From: Microbulbifer sp. SAOS-129_SWC
Lineage (GTDB): Bacteria > Pseudomonadota > Gammaproteobacteria > Pseudomonadales > Cellvibrionaceae
Assembly: GCF_039696035.1 (NCBI RefSeq)
Contig: NZ_CP155567.1
Span: 4,570,465-4,634,464, forward strand
DNA: 64,000 nucleotides
Reading direction: 5' to 3'
In this document: positions 17,545 to 26,529 of the stretch, in pieces
How the letters are laid out: each line of letters starts with the position of its first letter
How positions within the stretch are numbered: position 1 is the stretch's first letter
The notes under the pieces: generated by a model
Seen by the model: only the letters and a program-made list of their open reading frames with translations
Databases searched by the model: none
Told to the model about the DNA's origin: nothing
Position numbers and translations under genes: made by a program

Positions 17545-19761
17545 TCACAGCGGCTGTAATTTTGCCATGGCCACCACCAGCCACTTGCTGCCGGCATCGT
17601 CGAAGTTGACCTGCACCCGCGCGCGCGGGCCGTTACCCTCGAACTGCACCACGGTGCCCTCGCCGAATTTCCTGTGTTCCACGCGGCCGCCCAGCGCCAG
17701 CGGTGGCAGGTCGTCGAAGTCCGGCGCCGGATCGGAGAGCTGGCTGAGGTTACCCACCTTGCCGTATTCAGGCTGAAATAAGGGGCGCGAAATTTCCGTC
17801 TTCAGGCGTACTTCGTGCACGAGGTTGGGCGGAATCTCGCTGACAAAGCGCGACGGTGTATTGAAATTCTCCGTGCCGAACAGGCGGCGGCTCTCCGCGT
17901 AGGTGATGTACAGCTTGCGCATCGCGCGGGTGATACCCACGTAGCAGAGGCGGCGCTCCTCCTCCATGCGGCCCGGCTCCTGCGCCGACATCTTGTGCGG
18001 GAACAGGTTTTCCTCCACCCCGGCCATAAATACCAGCGGGAACTCCAGCCCCTTGGCCGAGTGTAGCGTCATCAGCTGCACCGCGTCCTCGAACTCGTCC
18101 GCCTGACCCTCACCGGCATCCAGCGCGGCGCTGTCGAGGAACTGGTCGAGCAGCGGGCGCTCCTCTGCCTCGGCCTCCTCGCCGGGCGGCTGGTCGATAC
18201 CATCGAAAGCGCGGCAGGCGCTGACCAGTTCCTGCAGGTTCTCCACCCGCGTCTGGCCCTTCTCACCTTTTTCCTTGCCGTGAAACTCCAGCAGGCCGCT
18301 GGTCTCGATCACGTTTTCGGCGATCGCATCGAGCAGCTTGTCCTCGGCGTTGGCGGCAAGCGCATTGACCAGGTCGAGGAACGACTGCAGCGCATTGCCC
18401 GCGCGCGCCGCCAGCACGCGCTGCTGTAACATCAGCTGCGCCGCGCGCCACAGGGAGCAACCCTGCTCGCGGGCATAACTGCGCACCATCTCCACGGTGC
18501 GCGCGCCGATGCCGCGCGTCGGCGTGTTGACCACGCGCTCGAACGCGGTGTCGTCATCGCGGTTGCTGATCAGGCGCATGTACGACAACGCATTCTTGAT
18601 TTCGAGGCGCTCGTAGAAGCGCTGGCCACCGTAGATGCGGTAGGGCACCTGTTCGCGCAGCAGGCCCTCTTCCAGCACCCGCGACTGGGCATTGGAGCGG
18701 TACAGGATCGCCACGCTGTCGCGGCGGTTGCCGTCGCGCACCCAGTCCTGGATACGCTCGACGATAAAGCGCGCCTCGTCCTGTTCGTTGTAGGCCGAAT
18801 AGAGCGCGATGGGCTCGCCTTCCTCGCCCTCGGTCCACAACTCTTTGCCCAGGCGGCCGCTGTTGTTCTCGATCACCGCGTTGGCGGCCTTGAGGATGGT
18901 GCTGGTGGAGCGGTAGTTCTGCTCCAGGCGCACCGTCTGCACTTCGTGCATATCGCGCTCGAAGTGCTGGATATTCTCGATCTTGGCCCCGCGCCAGCCA
19001 TAGATGGACTGGTCGTCGTCACCCACGGCCGTGATGCGGCTCTGGTCGCCGGCCAGCAGGCGCAGCCACGCGTACTGGATCGTGTTGGTATCCTGGAACT
19101 CGTCCACCAGGATGAACGGGAAGCGGCGGCGGTAGTGGGCCAGCACCGCATCGTTGTCGCGCAGCAGCTCGTGGGCGCGCAGCAGCAGCTCGCCGAAGTC
19201 CACAAGACCGCCGCGCTGGCAGGCCTCCTCGTAGGCGAAGTAGATGCGCACCATCGTCTGCAGCCACGGATCGCTGCCCGCCTGGATATACTGCGGGCGC
19301 AGGCCCTCGTCTTTCTGCCCGCCAATCCACCACTGGGTTTCCCGCGGCGGCCACTTCTTGTCGTCCAAGCCCAGGTCCGCCTGCACGCGCTTAATCAGGC
19401 GCAGCTGGTCGTCGCTGTCGAGGATCTGGAAGTTCTGCGGCAGTTTCGCTTCCTGCCAGTGGGCTTTCAGCAAGCGGTGGGCGAGGCCGTGGAAGGTGCC
19501 CACCCACATGCCGAAGGTGTTGACCCCCAGCAGCTCCTCGATGCGCGCGCGCATCTCCTTGGCCGCCTTGTTGGTAAAGGTCACCGCCATGATGGAGTAG
19601 GGCGAGGCACCCTCCACCTGCATCAGCCAGGCGATACGGTGTACCAGCACGCGGGTTTTGCCGGAACCGGCACCGGCCAGCACCAGCTGGTTGCACGGTG
19701 GCGCCGCCACCGCCTCGCGCTGGGCGTCGTTGAGGGGGTCTAGAATCTGAGATACGTCCAT
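17545..19761 (-). CDS. uvrD: DNA helicase II, UvrD
   Basis: The 738-residue SF1A helicase has LNDAQREAVAAPPCNQLVLAGAGSGKTR (Q motif and Walker A, residues 12-40), DEFQDTN (motif II), GDDDQSIYGWRGA (motif III), VRLEQNYRS (motif IV) and TLHSAKGLEFPLVF (motif V). The C-terminal region contains a UvrD-type Tudor-like domain (RVEHRKFGEGTVVQFEG). UvrD acts in nucleotide excision and mismatch repair. It stands alone on the minus strand, and a likely LexA site lies upstream. Confidence 0.97.
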   Translation of the reverse strand: MDVSQILDPLNDAQREAVAAPPCNQLVLAGAGSGKTRVLVHRIAWLMQVEGASPYSIMAVTFTNKAAKEMRARIEELLGVNTFGMWVGTFHGLAHRLLKAHWQEAKLPQNFQILDSDDQLRLIKRVQADLGLDDKKWPPRETQWWIGGQKDEGLRPQYIQAGSDPWLQTMVRIYFAYEEACQRGGLVDFGELLLRAHELLRDNDAVLAHYRRRFPFILVDEFQDTNTIQYAWLRLLAGDQSRITAVGDDDQSIYGWRGAKIENIQHFERDMHEVQTVRLEQNYRSTSTILKAANAVIENNSGRLGKELWTEGEEGEPIALYSAYNEQDEARFIVERIQDWVRDGNRRDSVAILYRSNAQSRVLEEGLLREQVPYRIYGGQRFYERLEIKNALSYMRLISNRDDDTAFERVVNTPTRGIGARTVEMVRSYAREQGCSLWRAAQLMLQQRVLAARAGNALQSFLDLVNALAANAEDKLLDAIAENVIETSGLLEFHGKEKGEKGQTRVENLQELVSACRAFDGIDQPPGEEAEAEERPLLDQFLDSAALDAGEGQADEFEDAVQLMTLHSAKGLEFPLVFMAGVEENLFPHKMSAQEPGRMEEERRLCYVGITRAMRKLYITYAESRRLFGTENFNTPSRFVSEIPPNLVHEVRLKTEISRPLFQPEYGKVGNLSQLSDPAPDFDDLPPLALGGRVEHRKFGEGTVVQFEGNGPRARVQVNFDDAGSKWLVVAMAKLQPL

Positions 19762-19794
19762 GGCGCCGATTGTACCAGAGCTACGGCGGGTTAC

Positions 19795-19810
19795 CTGGCT
19801 AAATAAACAG
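19795..19810 (-). promoter_or_regulatory. Candidate LexA (SOS) box of uvrD
   Basis: On the minus strand the 16-mer CTGTTTATTTAGCCAG lies 34 bases before the uvrD start. It matches CTGT-N8-ACAG except for one base. As I recall it, the E. coli uvrD operator carries the same CTGT-N8-CCAG departure. This supports SOS control of uvrD. Confidence 0.65.
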
Positions 19811-19864
19811 GTTTTGTCTTACTTCTATCCAGGCTCGACAACATACACAGAGCCTAAATGCGCA

Positions 19865-19940
19865 GGCCCTGCCGGCGGGGGCCTTCCGGGAAACGGTTGC
19901 CGATGAGGCTGTTGAGCGGATGGCCACCGCCGGCAGGGCC
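19865..19940. repeat. 14-bp perfect inverted repeat upstream of hexR
   Basis: GGCCCTGCCGGCGG at 19865-19878 pairs perfectly with CCGCCGGCAGGGCC at 19927-19940, with a 48-nt loop. Further small complementary segments follow at 19950-20020 (for example GCTCGCC...GTGAGC and AACCGC...GCGGTT), so the whole hexR leader can fold. It lies 100 bases before the hexR start and lacks a T run, so it is not a plain terminator. Confidence 0.6.
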
Positions 19941-20041
19941 GCCCGGAGGCTGTCCGGAAGCGACCCGGACCCGGCAAAGTGGCTCGCCAGCGGAGTGAGC
20001 AACCGCTAAACTGCGGTTCCTGGAGAGAGTAAGGAAGTCCC

Positions 20042-20896
20042 GTGAAGCCGGCGGAAGTCACGCAGAAAATCAGTGAACAGCTGTCCTCCATGCGCAAGTC
20101 CGAGCGCAAGGTGGCCGAATACATCCTCGCCAACCCGGATGAAATCATTCATATGCGCATCGTCGACCTGGCCACCGAGGCCCAGGTCAGCGAACCCACA
20201 GTGGTGCGCTTTTGCCGCGCGGTGGGCTGTTCCGGCTTCCAGGAGTTCAAGCTGAACCTGGCGCAGCAACTGGCCTCCAGCCCCAGTTTCGGCCAGATCG
20301 CAGTGACTGAAACGGACACCATCGCCGAGTACAAGCGCAAGGTGTTCGACTCCACCGTCGATACCCTGCTGAACGTGCGCGACAAGATCGATGCCCGTGC
20401 GCTGGAAGCCGCGGTCACCGCCATGGCCGCCGCCAGACGGGTCGAATTCTTCGGCTTCGGCGCCTCCGGTGCGGTCGCCATCGACGCCCAACACAAGTTC
20501 TTCCGCCTGCAGCTGGCCGCCGCCGCCCACTCCGATCACCATATGCAGAACATGTCCGCCATGTCGATGGAGCCGGGTGACGTGGTCGTGGCCATCTCCC
20601 AGAGCGGGCGCACCAAAGCACTGCTGCGCTCCATGACCATGGCCAAACAGCAGGGCGCCACCGTGATCGGCCTGGCCCCGAGCGGCTCACCGGTCGCCCG
20701 CCAGGCCACCATCCCGCTGGAAGTGGATGTGGAAGAGGATATCGAGATCTACACGCCGCTGTCGTCGCGTATCGCCCACCTGGTGGTGATCGACGTGCTC
20801 GCCATCGGTGTCGCCCAGCGCAAGGGCCCGCAGCTGCAGGAGCATCTGCTAAAGCTGAAGCAGGGGCTTTACACCCTGCGTGAAGACAAACACTGA
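20042..20896 (+). CDS. hexR: HexR-type MurR/RpiR family transcriptional regulator
   Basis: The 284-residue protein has an N-terminal RpiR helix-turn-helix (KSERKVAEYILANPDEIIHM...VSEPTVVRFCRAVGCSGFQEFKLNLAQ, residues about 18-76) and a C-terminal SIS domain (FGFGASGAVAIDAQHKFFRL, ISQSGRTKALL). The ending IYTPLSSRIAHLVVIDVLAIGV is close to HexR, which represses Entner-Doudoroff and other sugar genes and responds to KDPG. No sugar genes are adjacent here, so it would act in trans. The start is GTG, with TAAGGA seven bases upstream; the leader is long and can fold. Confidence 0.82.
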   Translation: MKPAEVTQKISEQLSSMRKSERKVAEYILANPDEIIHMRIVDLATEAQVSEPTVVRFCRAVGCSGFQEFKLNLAQQLASSPSFGQIAVTETDTIAEYKRKVFDSTVDTLLNVRDKIDARALEAAVTAMAAARRVEFFGFGASGAVAIDAQHKFFRLQLAAAAHSDHHMQNMSAMSMEPGDVVVAISQSGRTKALLRSMTMAKQQGATVIGLAPSGSPVARQATIPLEVDVEEDIEIYTPLSSRIAHLVVIDVLAIGVAQRKGPQLQEHLLKLKQGLYTLREDKH

Positions 20897-20901
20897 CAGA
20901 C

Positions 20902-20924
20902 TGTGGGTAACTAGCTGTGGATAA
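20902..20924 (-). other. Two DnaA-box-like sites in tandem
   Basis: On the minus strand TTATCCACA (20916-20924, perfect) and TTACCCACA (20902-20910, one mismatch) lie in the same orientation, 14 bases apart, immediately after the hexR stop. A third, weaker CTGTCCACA follows at about 20955 in the other orientation. The next gene starts at 20985, so the sites could affect its promoter. Confidence 0.55.
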
Positions 20925-20984
20925 CAAAATCCAGCGGCAGGGATAATCACAGACCTGTCCACAGGGATTTCAGTGGGGGACCGC

Positions 20985-22778
20985 ATGCAGGGAAGTGCCG
21001 ATACCAGCGAACTCAGCGCCAGCAATCGAAAACTGATTTTCGCCACCGCCCTGTTACAGGGGCTGCTGGTGTACCTGCTGCAGGCCTGGCCCGCGGTCGC
21101 CGACTGGTCGCCGCTGTGGCGCTATCTCAGTTTCACCCTGGTACTGGCGCTGCCGCCAATGGCCATCGTCTCGGTGGCGCCGCGCCTGGCGCGCAGCTAC
21201 TGGTGGCTGCTGCTGGGCTACGGCGCACTGCTGGCGCTGCTGGCCGCCTACCGCGGCAGCCAGTGTACGCCCGATGCACTGATCCACTGTAAAACACCGC
21301 TCAGCTTTATCCTGAGTATCGGCATCGCCTCGTTTATCGCCGCCTTCCTGCTGCGCGCCTGCGCCACCGGCAGCGCGCAATTGCGCCGCCCCGACTACCC
21401 GGCGCTGTTCCATTTCTCCTGGGACAACGCGCTCACCGCCGCCCTGACGCTGACCTTCGTCGCCATCTTCTGGCTGATCCTGTTTCTGTGGCAGGCGCTG
21501 TTCAAACTGGTGGGGATCAATTTTTTCCAGGAACTGTTCCGGCAGGACTGGTTCGCCTATCCCGTCAGTTGGCTGGTGGGCGGTTGCGGCGCGATTCTGT
21601 TCCGCGCCCAGCAGGGCTTTGTGCTCACACTCAAGCGGCTGCTGCGCACCATGCTGGTAGCGCTGCTGCCGCTGCTGGCGGTGCTCGTCATCGTGTTTCT
21701 GGCCACCCTGCCGGCAACCGGGCTGCAGCCGGTGTGGGACACCGGGCGCGGCAGTGCCCTGTTGCTGTGGCTGGTGGCGCTGCTGCTGTTTTTTACCAAC
21801 GGCGTGATCCAGGACGAACAGCCGTTCAGCCGCTACCCGAAACTGCTCAACCGCATCCTGCTGCTGGCGCTGGCTGTGGCGCCGATTTACGCCCTGATCG
21901 CCCACTACGGCCTCTACCTGCGGGTAGTGCAATATGGCTGGACCCCCGAGCGGCTGTGGGGATTCACCGCCGCACTTACCCTGACCCTGGTGGCACTCAG
22001 CTACTGTCTCGCCATCCTGCGCCGCGGCGCGCACTGGACCGGCTGGCTGCGCAAGCTGAATACCGGCCTGGCATTCTGGGTCCTGGCCGTGTGTCTGGTA
22101 ACCCAGTCGCCGCTGGCGGATTTCTGGAAGATCAGCGCCGACAGCCAGGTAGCGCGGCTGCAGGACGGCAGGGTGGCGGCGCAGGACTTTGATTTCTATT
22201 TCCTGCGCCGGCATTTGGGCCGGCCGGGGCTGGAAGCCATCCAGCAGCTGGCACAGCGCCCGGAGATCAGCGCCGATGCCAAGCTGGCGAGCTACCTGGG
22301 CAAGCTGCAGCAACCCGGCGATCCCCTGTGGAAACTGCGCGACAACCCCGCCGCGCAGGCGCAGCGCAATGCCGCACTCGCGCAGCTGCCGATCTATCCC
22401 GAGGGCGCGACGCTGCCTGTCGAGGTAACGAACAACCTGCAGCTGGTGTCCCGCCAGTGCAGTGGGCCGCAGCCGCGCTGCTTCTGGCTGCGCCAGGACA
22501 TCAATGGCGACGGCGTCGATGAAACCCTGCTGTTCGCCGGCGCCCAGAGCCGGCGCCAGCAGATCATCCTGTTCACCCCGCGCGACAGCAGCAATGACAC
22601 GGCCGCGCTGGCACCCGCGGCGGGCACGCCGCGCCTGTCCTACTACCCGCTGCCGGCGCCGATGGATTTTGCTGAACTGCGCAAGACCATCGCCAGCGGC
22701 AACTTCCGCACCGCACCCACGCGCTGGCAGGCGCTGTATGCGGGCGACACACTGCTGTTCGACCCGGGCGCCCGCTGA
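20985..22778 (+). CDS. DUF4153 domain-containing membrane protein
   Basis: The 597-residue protein has about ten membrane segments in its first 390 residues, followed by a soluble C-terminal part of about 200 residues with several Gln- and Arg-rich segments. FHFSWDNALTAALTLTFVAIFWLILFLWQALFKLVGINFF is typical of DUF4153. I chose the ATG at 20985 because GGGGGA stands just before it; a GTG four codons upstream is an alternative. The family function is not known. The C-terminal domain (LRQDINGDGVDETLLFAG) contains an acidic DINGDGVDE segment of the calcium-loop or FG-GAP type. Confidence 0.82.
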   Translation: MQGSADTSELSASNRKLIFATALLQGLLVYLLQAWPAVADWSPLWRYLSFTLVLALPPMAIVSVAPRLARSYWWLLLGYGALLALLAAYRGSQCTPDALIHCKTPLSFILSIGIASFIAAFLLRACATGSAQLRRPDYPALFHFSWDNALTAALTLTFVAIFWLILFLWQALFKLVGINFFQELFRQDWFAYPVSWLVGGCGAILFRAQQGFVLTLKRLLRTMLVALLPLLAVLVIVFLATLPATGLQPVWDTGRGSALLLWLVALLLFFTNGVIQDEQPFSRYPKLLNRILLLALAVAPIYALIAHYGLYLRVVQYGWTPERLWGFTAALTLTLVALSYCLAILRRGAHWTGWLRKLNTGLAFWVLAVCLVTQSPLADFWKISADSQVARLQDGRVAAQDFDFYFLRRHLGRPGLEAIQQLAQRPEISADAKLASYLGKLQQPGDPLWKLRDNPAAQAQRNAALAQLPIYPEGATLPVEVTNNLQLVSRQCSGPQPRCFWLRQDINGDGVDETLLFAGAQSRRQQIILFTPRDSSNDTAALAPAAGTPRLSYYPLPAPMDFAELRKTIASGNFRTAPTRWQALYAGDTLLFDPGAR

Positions 22779-22889
22779 CCGGCAACACCATAGCGCGGGG
22801 ATTTCCGCCACCGGCGCTGGTGCCGTGTGTGCGCGGCCGCTATCATGCCGCGCGCACCCGCCCCGCCACCGACGCTGTACCGAGCTTTT

Positions 22890-24149
22890 ATGTCATCCGC
22901 ACCCAATTTCGCCGATCGCGCGCCGCCGCGCTGGCTGGCCCTGTGGCTCGCCGCACTGGTGGCACTGACGCCGTTTTCAATCGACAGCTACCTGCCGGCG
23001 ATTCCCGCCATGGCCACCGCGTTGGGCACCGAAGTGGCGCGCGTGCAGCATTCGGTATCGAGTTTTCTGCTCGGCTTCGCCATCGGCCAGCTGCTCGGCG
23101 GGCCCCTGTCGGACAGATGGGGCCGCCGCACCGTCGGTACCATCGGCCTGGTGATCTATATCGCCAGCTCACTGCTGATCCTGTTCGCCAGCCACGTCGA
23201 CCAGCTGATTCTGCTGCGTTTGTGCCAGGCGCTGGGCGGCGGTTTCGCCACGGTCATCTGCGCAGCGATCGTGCGCGACCTGTACAGTGGCCGCGACGCC
23301 GCGCGCATCATCTCGATGATCAGCACCATGATGCTGGTGGCGCCCCTGATTGCCCCGGTGATCGGCTCGGCACTGCTGGCCGCGAGCGGTTGGCAAAGCA
23401 TCTTTATCTTCCTGCTGTGCTACGCCGCGGCGATGCTGCTGCTGGTGCGCGCCCTGCTGCCGGAGACGGTGTCGCGCTTTTCCCGCGCGCGGCGCCAGCG
23501 CGGGCCCAAACGCGACCTGGTGCGCAACTACAAGCAGGTGCTGGGCAACCGCCGCGCACTGGGCTTCCTGCTGGCGCAGGCCTGCGTCAGCGGCTCGATG
23601 TTTATCTATATCACCACCGCGCCGTTCGTTTTCATGCGCTATTTCGGCGTACCGGCCACACGCTTTCCGCTGTTTTTCGGCGCCTGCGTGCTCGGACTGA
23701 TCTGTATGGTGCAGCTGAATATCCGCCTGCTGAAACGCTTCGAGCCGCGCCACATCCTGCTCGCCGGCATCACCCTGCAACTGATCGGCTGTGGCCTGTT
23801 GGTATTGGGTACGCTGCCGGAGGGCAAGCACCTGGCTCTGTGGATGGGGCCGCTGGTGATGGTCATGGCCTGTATCGGCATTACCGGCCCCAACGCAGCC
23901 GCCTGCTATCTGGAGTTTTTTCCACGCGTCAGCGGCAGCGCCAATGCACTCTACGGCGCCACCCTGTTTATCACCGGCGGGGTACTGGGCGGGCTGGTCA
24001 ACACGCTGCACACCGGTACGCTGACCCCGATCGCCGCGGCCATGTTCACCTGCGCACTGGTGGCGCTGTCGTCGGCGCTGTTTATTGCCCGGGCGCGCGC
24101 GCCTATTGAGGTGGAAGTCCCTGCGGCCAGGCGCTACGTGCCACGTTGA
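22890..24149 (+). CDS. Bcr/CflA family multidrug efflux MFS transporter
   Basis: The 419-residue protein has 12 predicted membrane segments. SIDSYLPAIPAMA (about residues 30-42) and GPLSDRWGRRTVG (motif A, about 72-85), with RLCQALGGGFATVICAAIVRDLY, are standard for the Bcr/CflA group. Members export bicyclomycin, chloramphenicol, sulphonamides or peptides; the substrate here is unknown. The start at 22890 (MSSAPNFADRAPPRW) is preferred over the 21-residue-longer upstream frame. The stop falls 3 bases before the convergent GST gene. Confidence 0.92.
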   Translation: MSSAPNFADRAPPRWLALWLAALVALTPFSIDSYLPAIPAMATALGTEVARVQHSVSSFLLGFAIGQLLGGPLSDRWGRRTVGTIGLVIYIASSLLILFASHVDQLILLRLCQALGGGFATVICAAIVRDLYSGRDAARIISMISTMMLVAPLIAPVIGSALLAASGWQSIFIFLLCYAAAMLLLVRALLPETVSRFSRARRQRGPKRDLVRNYKQVLGNRRALGFLLAQACVSGSMFIYITTAPFVFMRYFGVPATRFPLFFGACVLGLICMVQLNIRLLKRFEPRHILLAGITLQLIGCGLLVLGTLPEGKHLALWMGPLVMVMACIGITGPNAAACYLEFFPRVSGSANALYGATLFITGGVLGGLVNTLHTGTLTPIAAAMFTCALVALSSALFIARARAPIEVEVPAARRYVPR

Positions 24150-24152
24150 GGG

Positions 24153-24758
24153 CTAGTCCCTGAGCAGCCCCTCTTCGCGCAGCGCCGCCTGCACACCGGG
24201 GCGCGCCTCCATGCGCTGCATGAACGCCTGCAGCCGCGGCCAGGCATCCGTAGCGATGTCCTGCTTGTTGAGCCAGGTAGCGAGGGTATAGAGGTAGGCA
24301 TCGGCGACGGTGAAGGTATCGCCCATCAGGTAGTCTTGCTGTAACTGCTGTTCGATAAAGTCGAAACGCCCGGCGATAGCCTTCTTCGCGCGCGCCTTCT
24401 CCTCCTCTGCGCCATCCCAGAACAGCGGCACGAACGATTTGTGCACCTCGGCGGCGAGATAGTTCAGCCACTCCAGCAGCCGGTAGTGCTCCAGGGAGCC
24501 ATACTCCGGCGCCAGCTGGCGGTCGGGCTTCTGCTCGGCGAGAAACTGCACGATTGCCACGCCCTCCGTCAGCAGCTCGCCGCCCTCCAGCTGCAGCACA
24601 GGCACATAGCCCTTTGGATTGATCTCGGTGAAGTCGGCGCCACTGGCCAGCTTGTGTTCGCCCAGATTCACTTTTGCCAGCTCCAGCTCAATGCCGGCTT
24701 CGCAGGCGACGATATGGGGCGACAGGGAACAGGCGCCGGGGGCGTAGAAGAGTTTCAT
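24153..24758 (-). CDS. Beta-class glutathione S-transferase
   Basis: The 201-residue protein begins MKLFYAPGACSLSPHI, with the bacterial beta-class catalytic Cys at residue 10 and the SLSPH glutathione site. NPKGYVPVLQLEGGELLTEGVAIVQFLAE supplies the G-site cis-proline loop (VPVL) and SNAIL-type residues. The helical domain follows (about residues 88-201). It conjugates glutathione to electrophiles. The ATG at 24758 has GAGG upstream; a four-codon-longer start is unlikely. It lies behind the YqjG-type gene after a tandem repeat. Confidence 0.93.
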   Translation of the reverse strand: MKLFYAPGACSLSPHIVACEAGIELELAKVNLGEHKLASGADFTEINPKGYVPVLQLEGGELLTEGVAIVQFLAEQKPDRQLAPEYGSLEHYRLLEWLNYLAAEVHKSFVPLFWDGAEEEKARAKKAIAGRFDFIEQQLQQDYLMGDTFTVADAYLYTLATWLNKQDIATDAWPRLQAFMQRMEARPGVQAALREEGLLRD

Positions 24759-24794
24759 CGGGAGCCTCATCGGGTAAAGGGGCTCCCAGCAGTA

Positions 24795-24864
24795 TAGGTC
24801 CGGCCGGGTAGGTCCGGCCGGGTAGGTCCCGCCGGGTAGGTCCCGCCGGCTAGCTCCGGCCGGA
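24795..24864. repeat. Five tandem 14-bp units
   Basis: The unit TAGGTCCGGCCGGG is repeated five times without gaps. Units 1 and 2 are identical, units 3 and 4 differ by G to C at one or two places, and unit 5 has diverged more. It fills the gap between the two glutathione transferase genes. It contains stop codons in one frame and cannot be coding. Confidence 0.9.
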
Positions 24865-24912
24865 CAGAATCGTTAGGGCCCGCGCGGCCACCGGGACCGG
24901 CGGGCATCCTTT

Positions 24913-25884
24913 TCAGCCGCGGTGATGCGGCGCAGCGAAGTCCAGCTCTGGCCCTTTGGGCACTATGCCGGTGGGATTGATGTTCCTGTGGCTGGCGTAG
25001 TAGTGCGTCTTGATATGGTGGAAATCCACCGTGTCGGCGACGCCCGGCCACTGGTACAGCTCGCGGGTGAAGCCCCACAGGTTGGGGTAATCGGCCAGAC
25101 GCTGTTTGTTGCACTTGAAGTGGCCGTGGTAGACGGCGTCGAAGCGGATCAGCGTCGTGAACAGGCGCCAGTCCGCTTCGGTGATTTGGTCACCGGTCAG
25201 GTAGCGGTCGCGGCCAAGGCGTCGCTCCAGCTGCTCCAGGGCACCGAACAATCGCTCATAGGCGTGCTCGTAGGCCTCTTCGGTGGTCGCAAACCCTGCG
25301 CGATAGACACCGTTATTTACATTTTCGTAGACAATCTCGTTGGTTGCGTCGATATCACCGCGCAACGGCTCCGGATAGTAGTCGTCGCGGTTGCCGGTCA
25401 GATCATCGAAGGCGCTGTTGAACATGCGGATGATCTCCGCCGACTCGTTGCTGACGATGCACTCGCGCTGCTTGTCCCACAGCAGCGGCACGGTGACGCG
25501 GCCGCTGTAGTTGGCGCGGTTCTTTGTGTACAGCTGGTAGAGAAAATCGCTGTTATACAGGTGGTCGCCGCTTGAGCCCTCATCGGTGTCGAAAGTCCAA
25601 CCGTGCTCGAGCATGTAAGGACTCACTACCGATACACCGATGTAATCCTCCAGCCCCTTGAGCTTGCGGAAGATCAGTGTGCGGTGTGCCCAGGGACAGG
25701 CCAGCGACACGTACAGGTGGTAGCGGTCTTTCTCCGCGGCAAAGCCACCCTCCCCGCTGGGACCGGCGCTGCCATCGGCAGTGATCCAGTTGCGCAGTTG
25801 CGCGGCTTCGCGCACAAACTCGCCCTCGCTCTTGTCAGTGTCATACCAGCGGTCCTGCCACTGGCCGTTGACCAGTAAACCCAT
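24913..25884 (-). CDS. yqjG: Glutathionyl-hydroquinone reductase (YqjG/xi-class GST)
   Basis: The 323-residue protein has the xi-class catalytic motif CPWAHRTLIFRKLKG with Cys63. It also has VVSPYMLEHGWTF, the cis-proline VPLLWD, SNESAEIIRMFN and DQITEADWRLFTTLIRFDAVYHGHFKCN, all characteristic of YqjG/PcpF. The enzyme reduces glutathionyl-hydroquinones back to hydroquinones. It lies with DoxX, LysR and pirin genes in the same arrangement of parts as E. coli yqjF-yqjG and yhaJ-yhaK, which points to quinone and aromatic detoxification. Confidence 0.95.
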   Translation of the reverse strand: MGLLVNGQWQDRWYDTDKSEGEFVREAAQLRNWITADGSAGPSGEGGFAAEKDRYHLYVSLACPWAHRTLIFRKLKGLEDYIGVSVVSPYMLEHGWTFDTDEGSSGDHLYNSDFLYQLYTKNRANYSGRVTVPLLWDKQRECIVSNESAEIIRMFNSAFDDLTGNRDDYYPEPLRGDIDATNEIVYENVNNGVYRAGFATTEEAYEHAYERLFGALEQLERRLGRDRYLTGDQITEADWRLFTTLIRFDAVYHGHFKCNKQRLADYPNLWGFTRELYQWPGVADTVDFHHIKTHYYASHRNINPTGIVPKGPELDFAAPHHRG

Positions 25885-25975
25885 GGGGCCTCCTCGTTAA
25901 TTCAGGGAGTAGCGTATGTATCGGGAGTATTGAGTGGGCGCGGCCGCCGTGGCCGCCGCGCCCCGGGGGGCAATC

Positions 25976-26386
25976 TCAGCGATTGCGGCGGAAGAGATGG
26001 TCCAGGCTGAAGCGGCCGGCACCGGCGCAGGCGACGTAGATGAAGCCACCGGCGATGGTCACATTCTTGAAGAAATTGATCATCTGGCCCTGGTCAGCGG
26101 GATGATAGTGGAACAGCCAGGCCGCCAGCAGCGAGAACACCGCCAGTCCCAGCGCCGCCCAGCGGGTCAGGAAGCCGAACAGTATGGCGAGGCCGCCACC
26201 CAGTTCCGCCAGGATCACCAGCGGCAGCAGCCCACCGGGCACGCCCACTGACGCCATATAGCCCTGGGTAGCCTCGTAGCCGCCGATCTTGCTCCAGCCG
26301 AAGCTAATAAACATGACTGCCATCAGCACGCGGCCGAGCAGTTTGGCGAGATCGCAGGTTAATGCAGTATTCGTTTCTGAATTCAT
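25976..26386 (-). CDS. DoxX family inner membrane protein
   Basis: The 136-residue protein has four membrane segments (about residues 13-30, 52-70, 76-94 and 108-125). It carries the family pattern GRVLMAVMFISFGWSKIGGYEATQGYMASVGVP and AELGGGLAILFGFLTRWAAL. E. coli YqjF is the matching protein of the yqjF-yqjG pair; its promoter responds to aromatic compounds. It lies 92 bases upstream of yqjG on the same strand and is probably co-transcribed. Confidence 0.92.
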   Translation of the reverse strand: MNSETNTALTCDLAKLLGRVLMAVMFISFGWSKIGGYEATQGYMASVGVPGGLLPLVILAELGGGLAILFGFLTRWAALGLAVFSLLAAWLFHYHPADQGQMINFFKNVTIAGGFIYVACAGAGRFSLDHLFRRNR

Positions 26387-26529
26387 TTCTGAACCCTCTC
26401 TGTGAGATCAATCGATCAGTGTTAGTGAAACTGCGTTTAGTGTAGTTCTATTATTTACTGTGAAAACCGCAAAATATCGCCAGTAACTTTCGATTTTATA
26501 AATATTTGTCGCGGGAGACCGCTGCACAC

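Noticed and set aside
24795..24864. CRISPR-like array
   Set aside because: Units are directly adjacent with no spacers and no cas gene is present; it is a simple tandem repeat.
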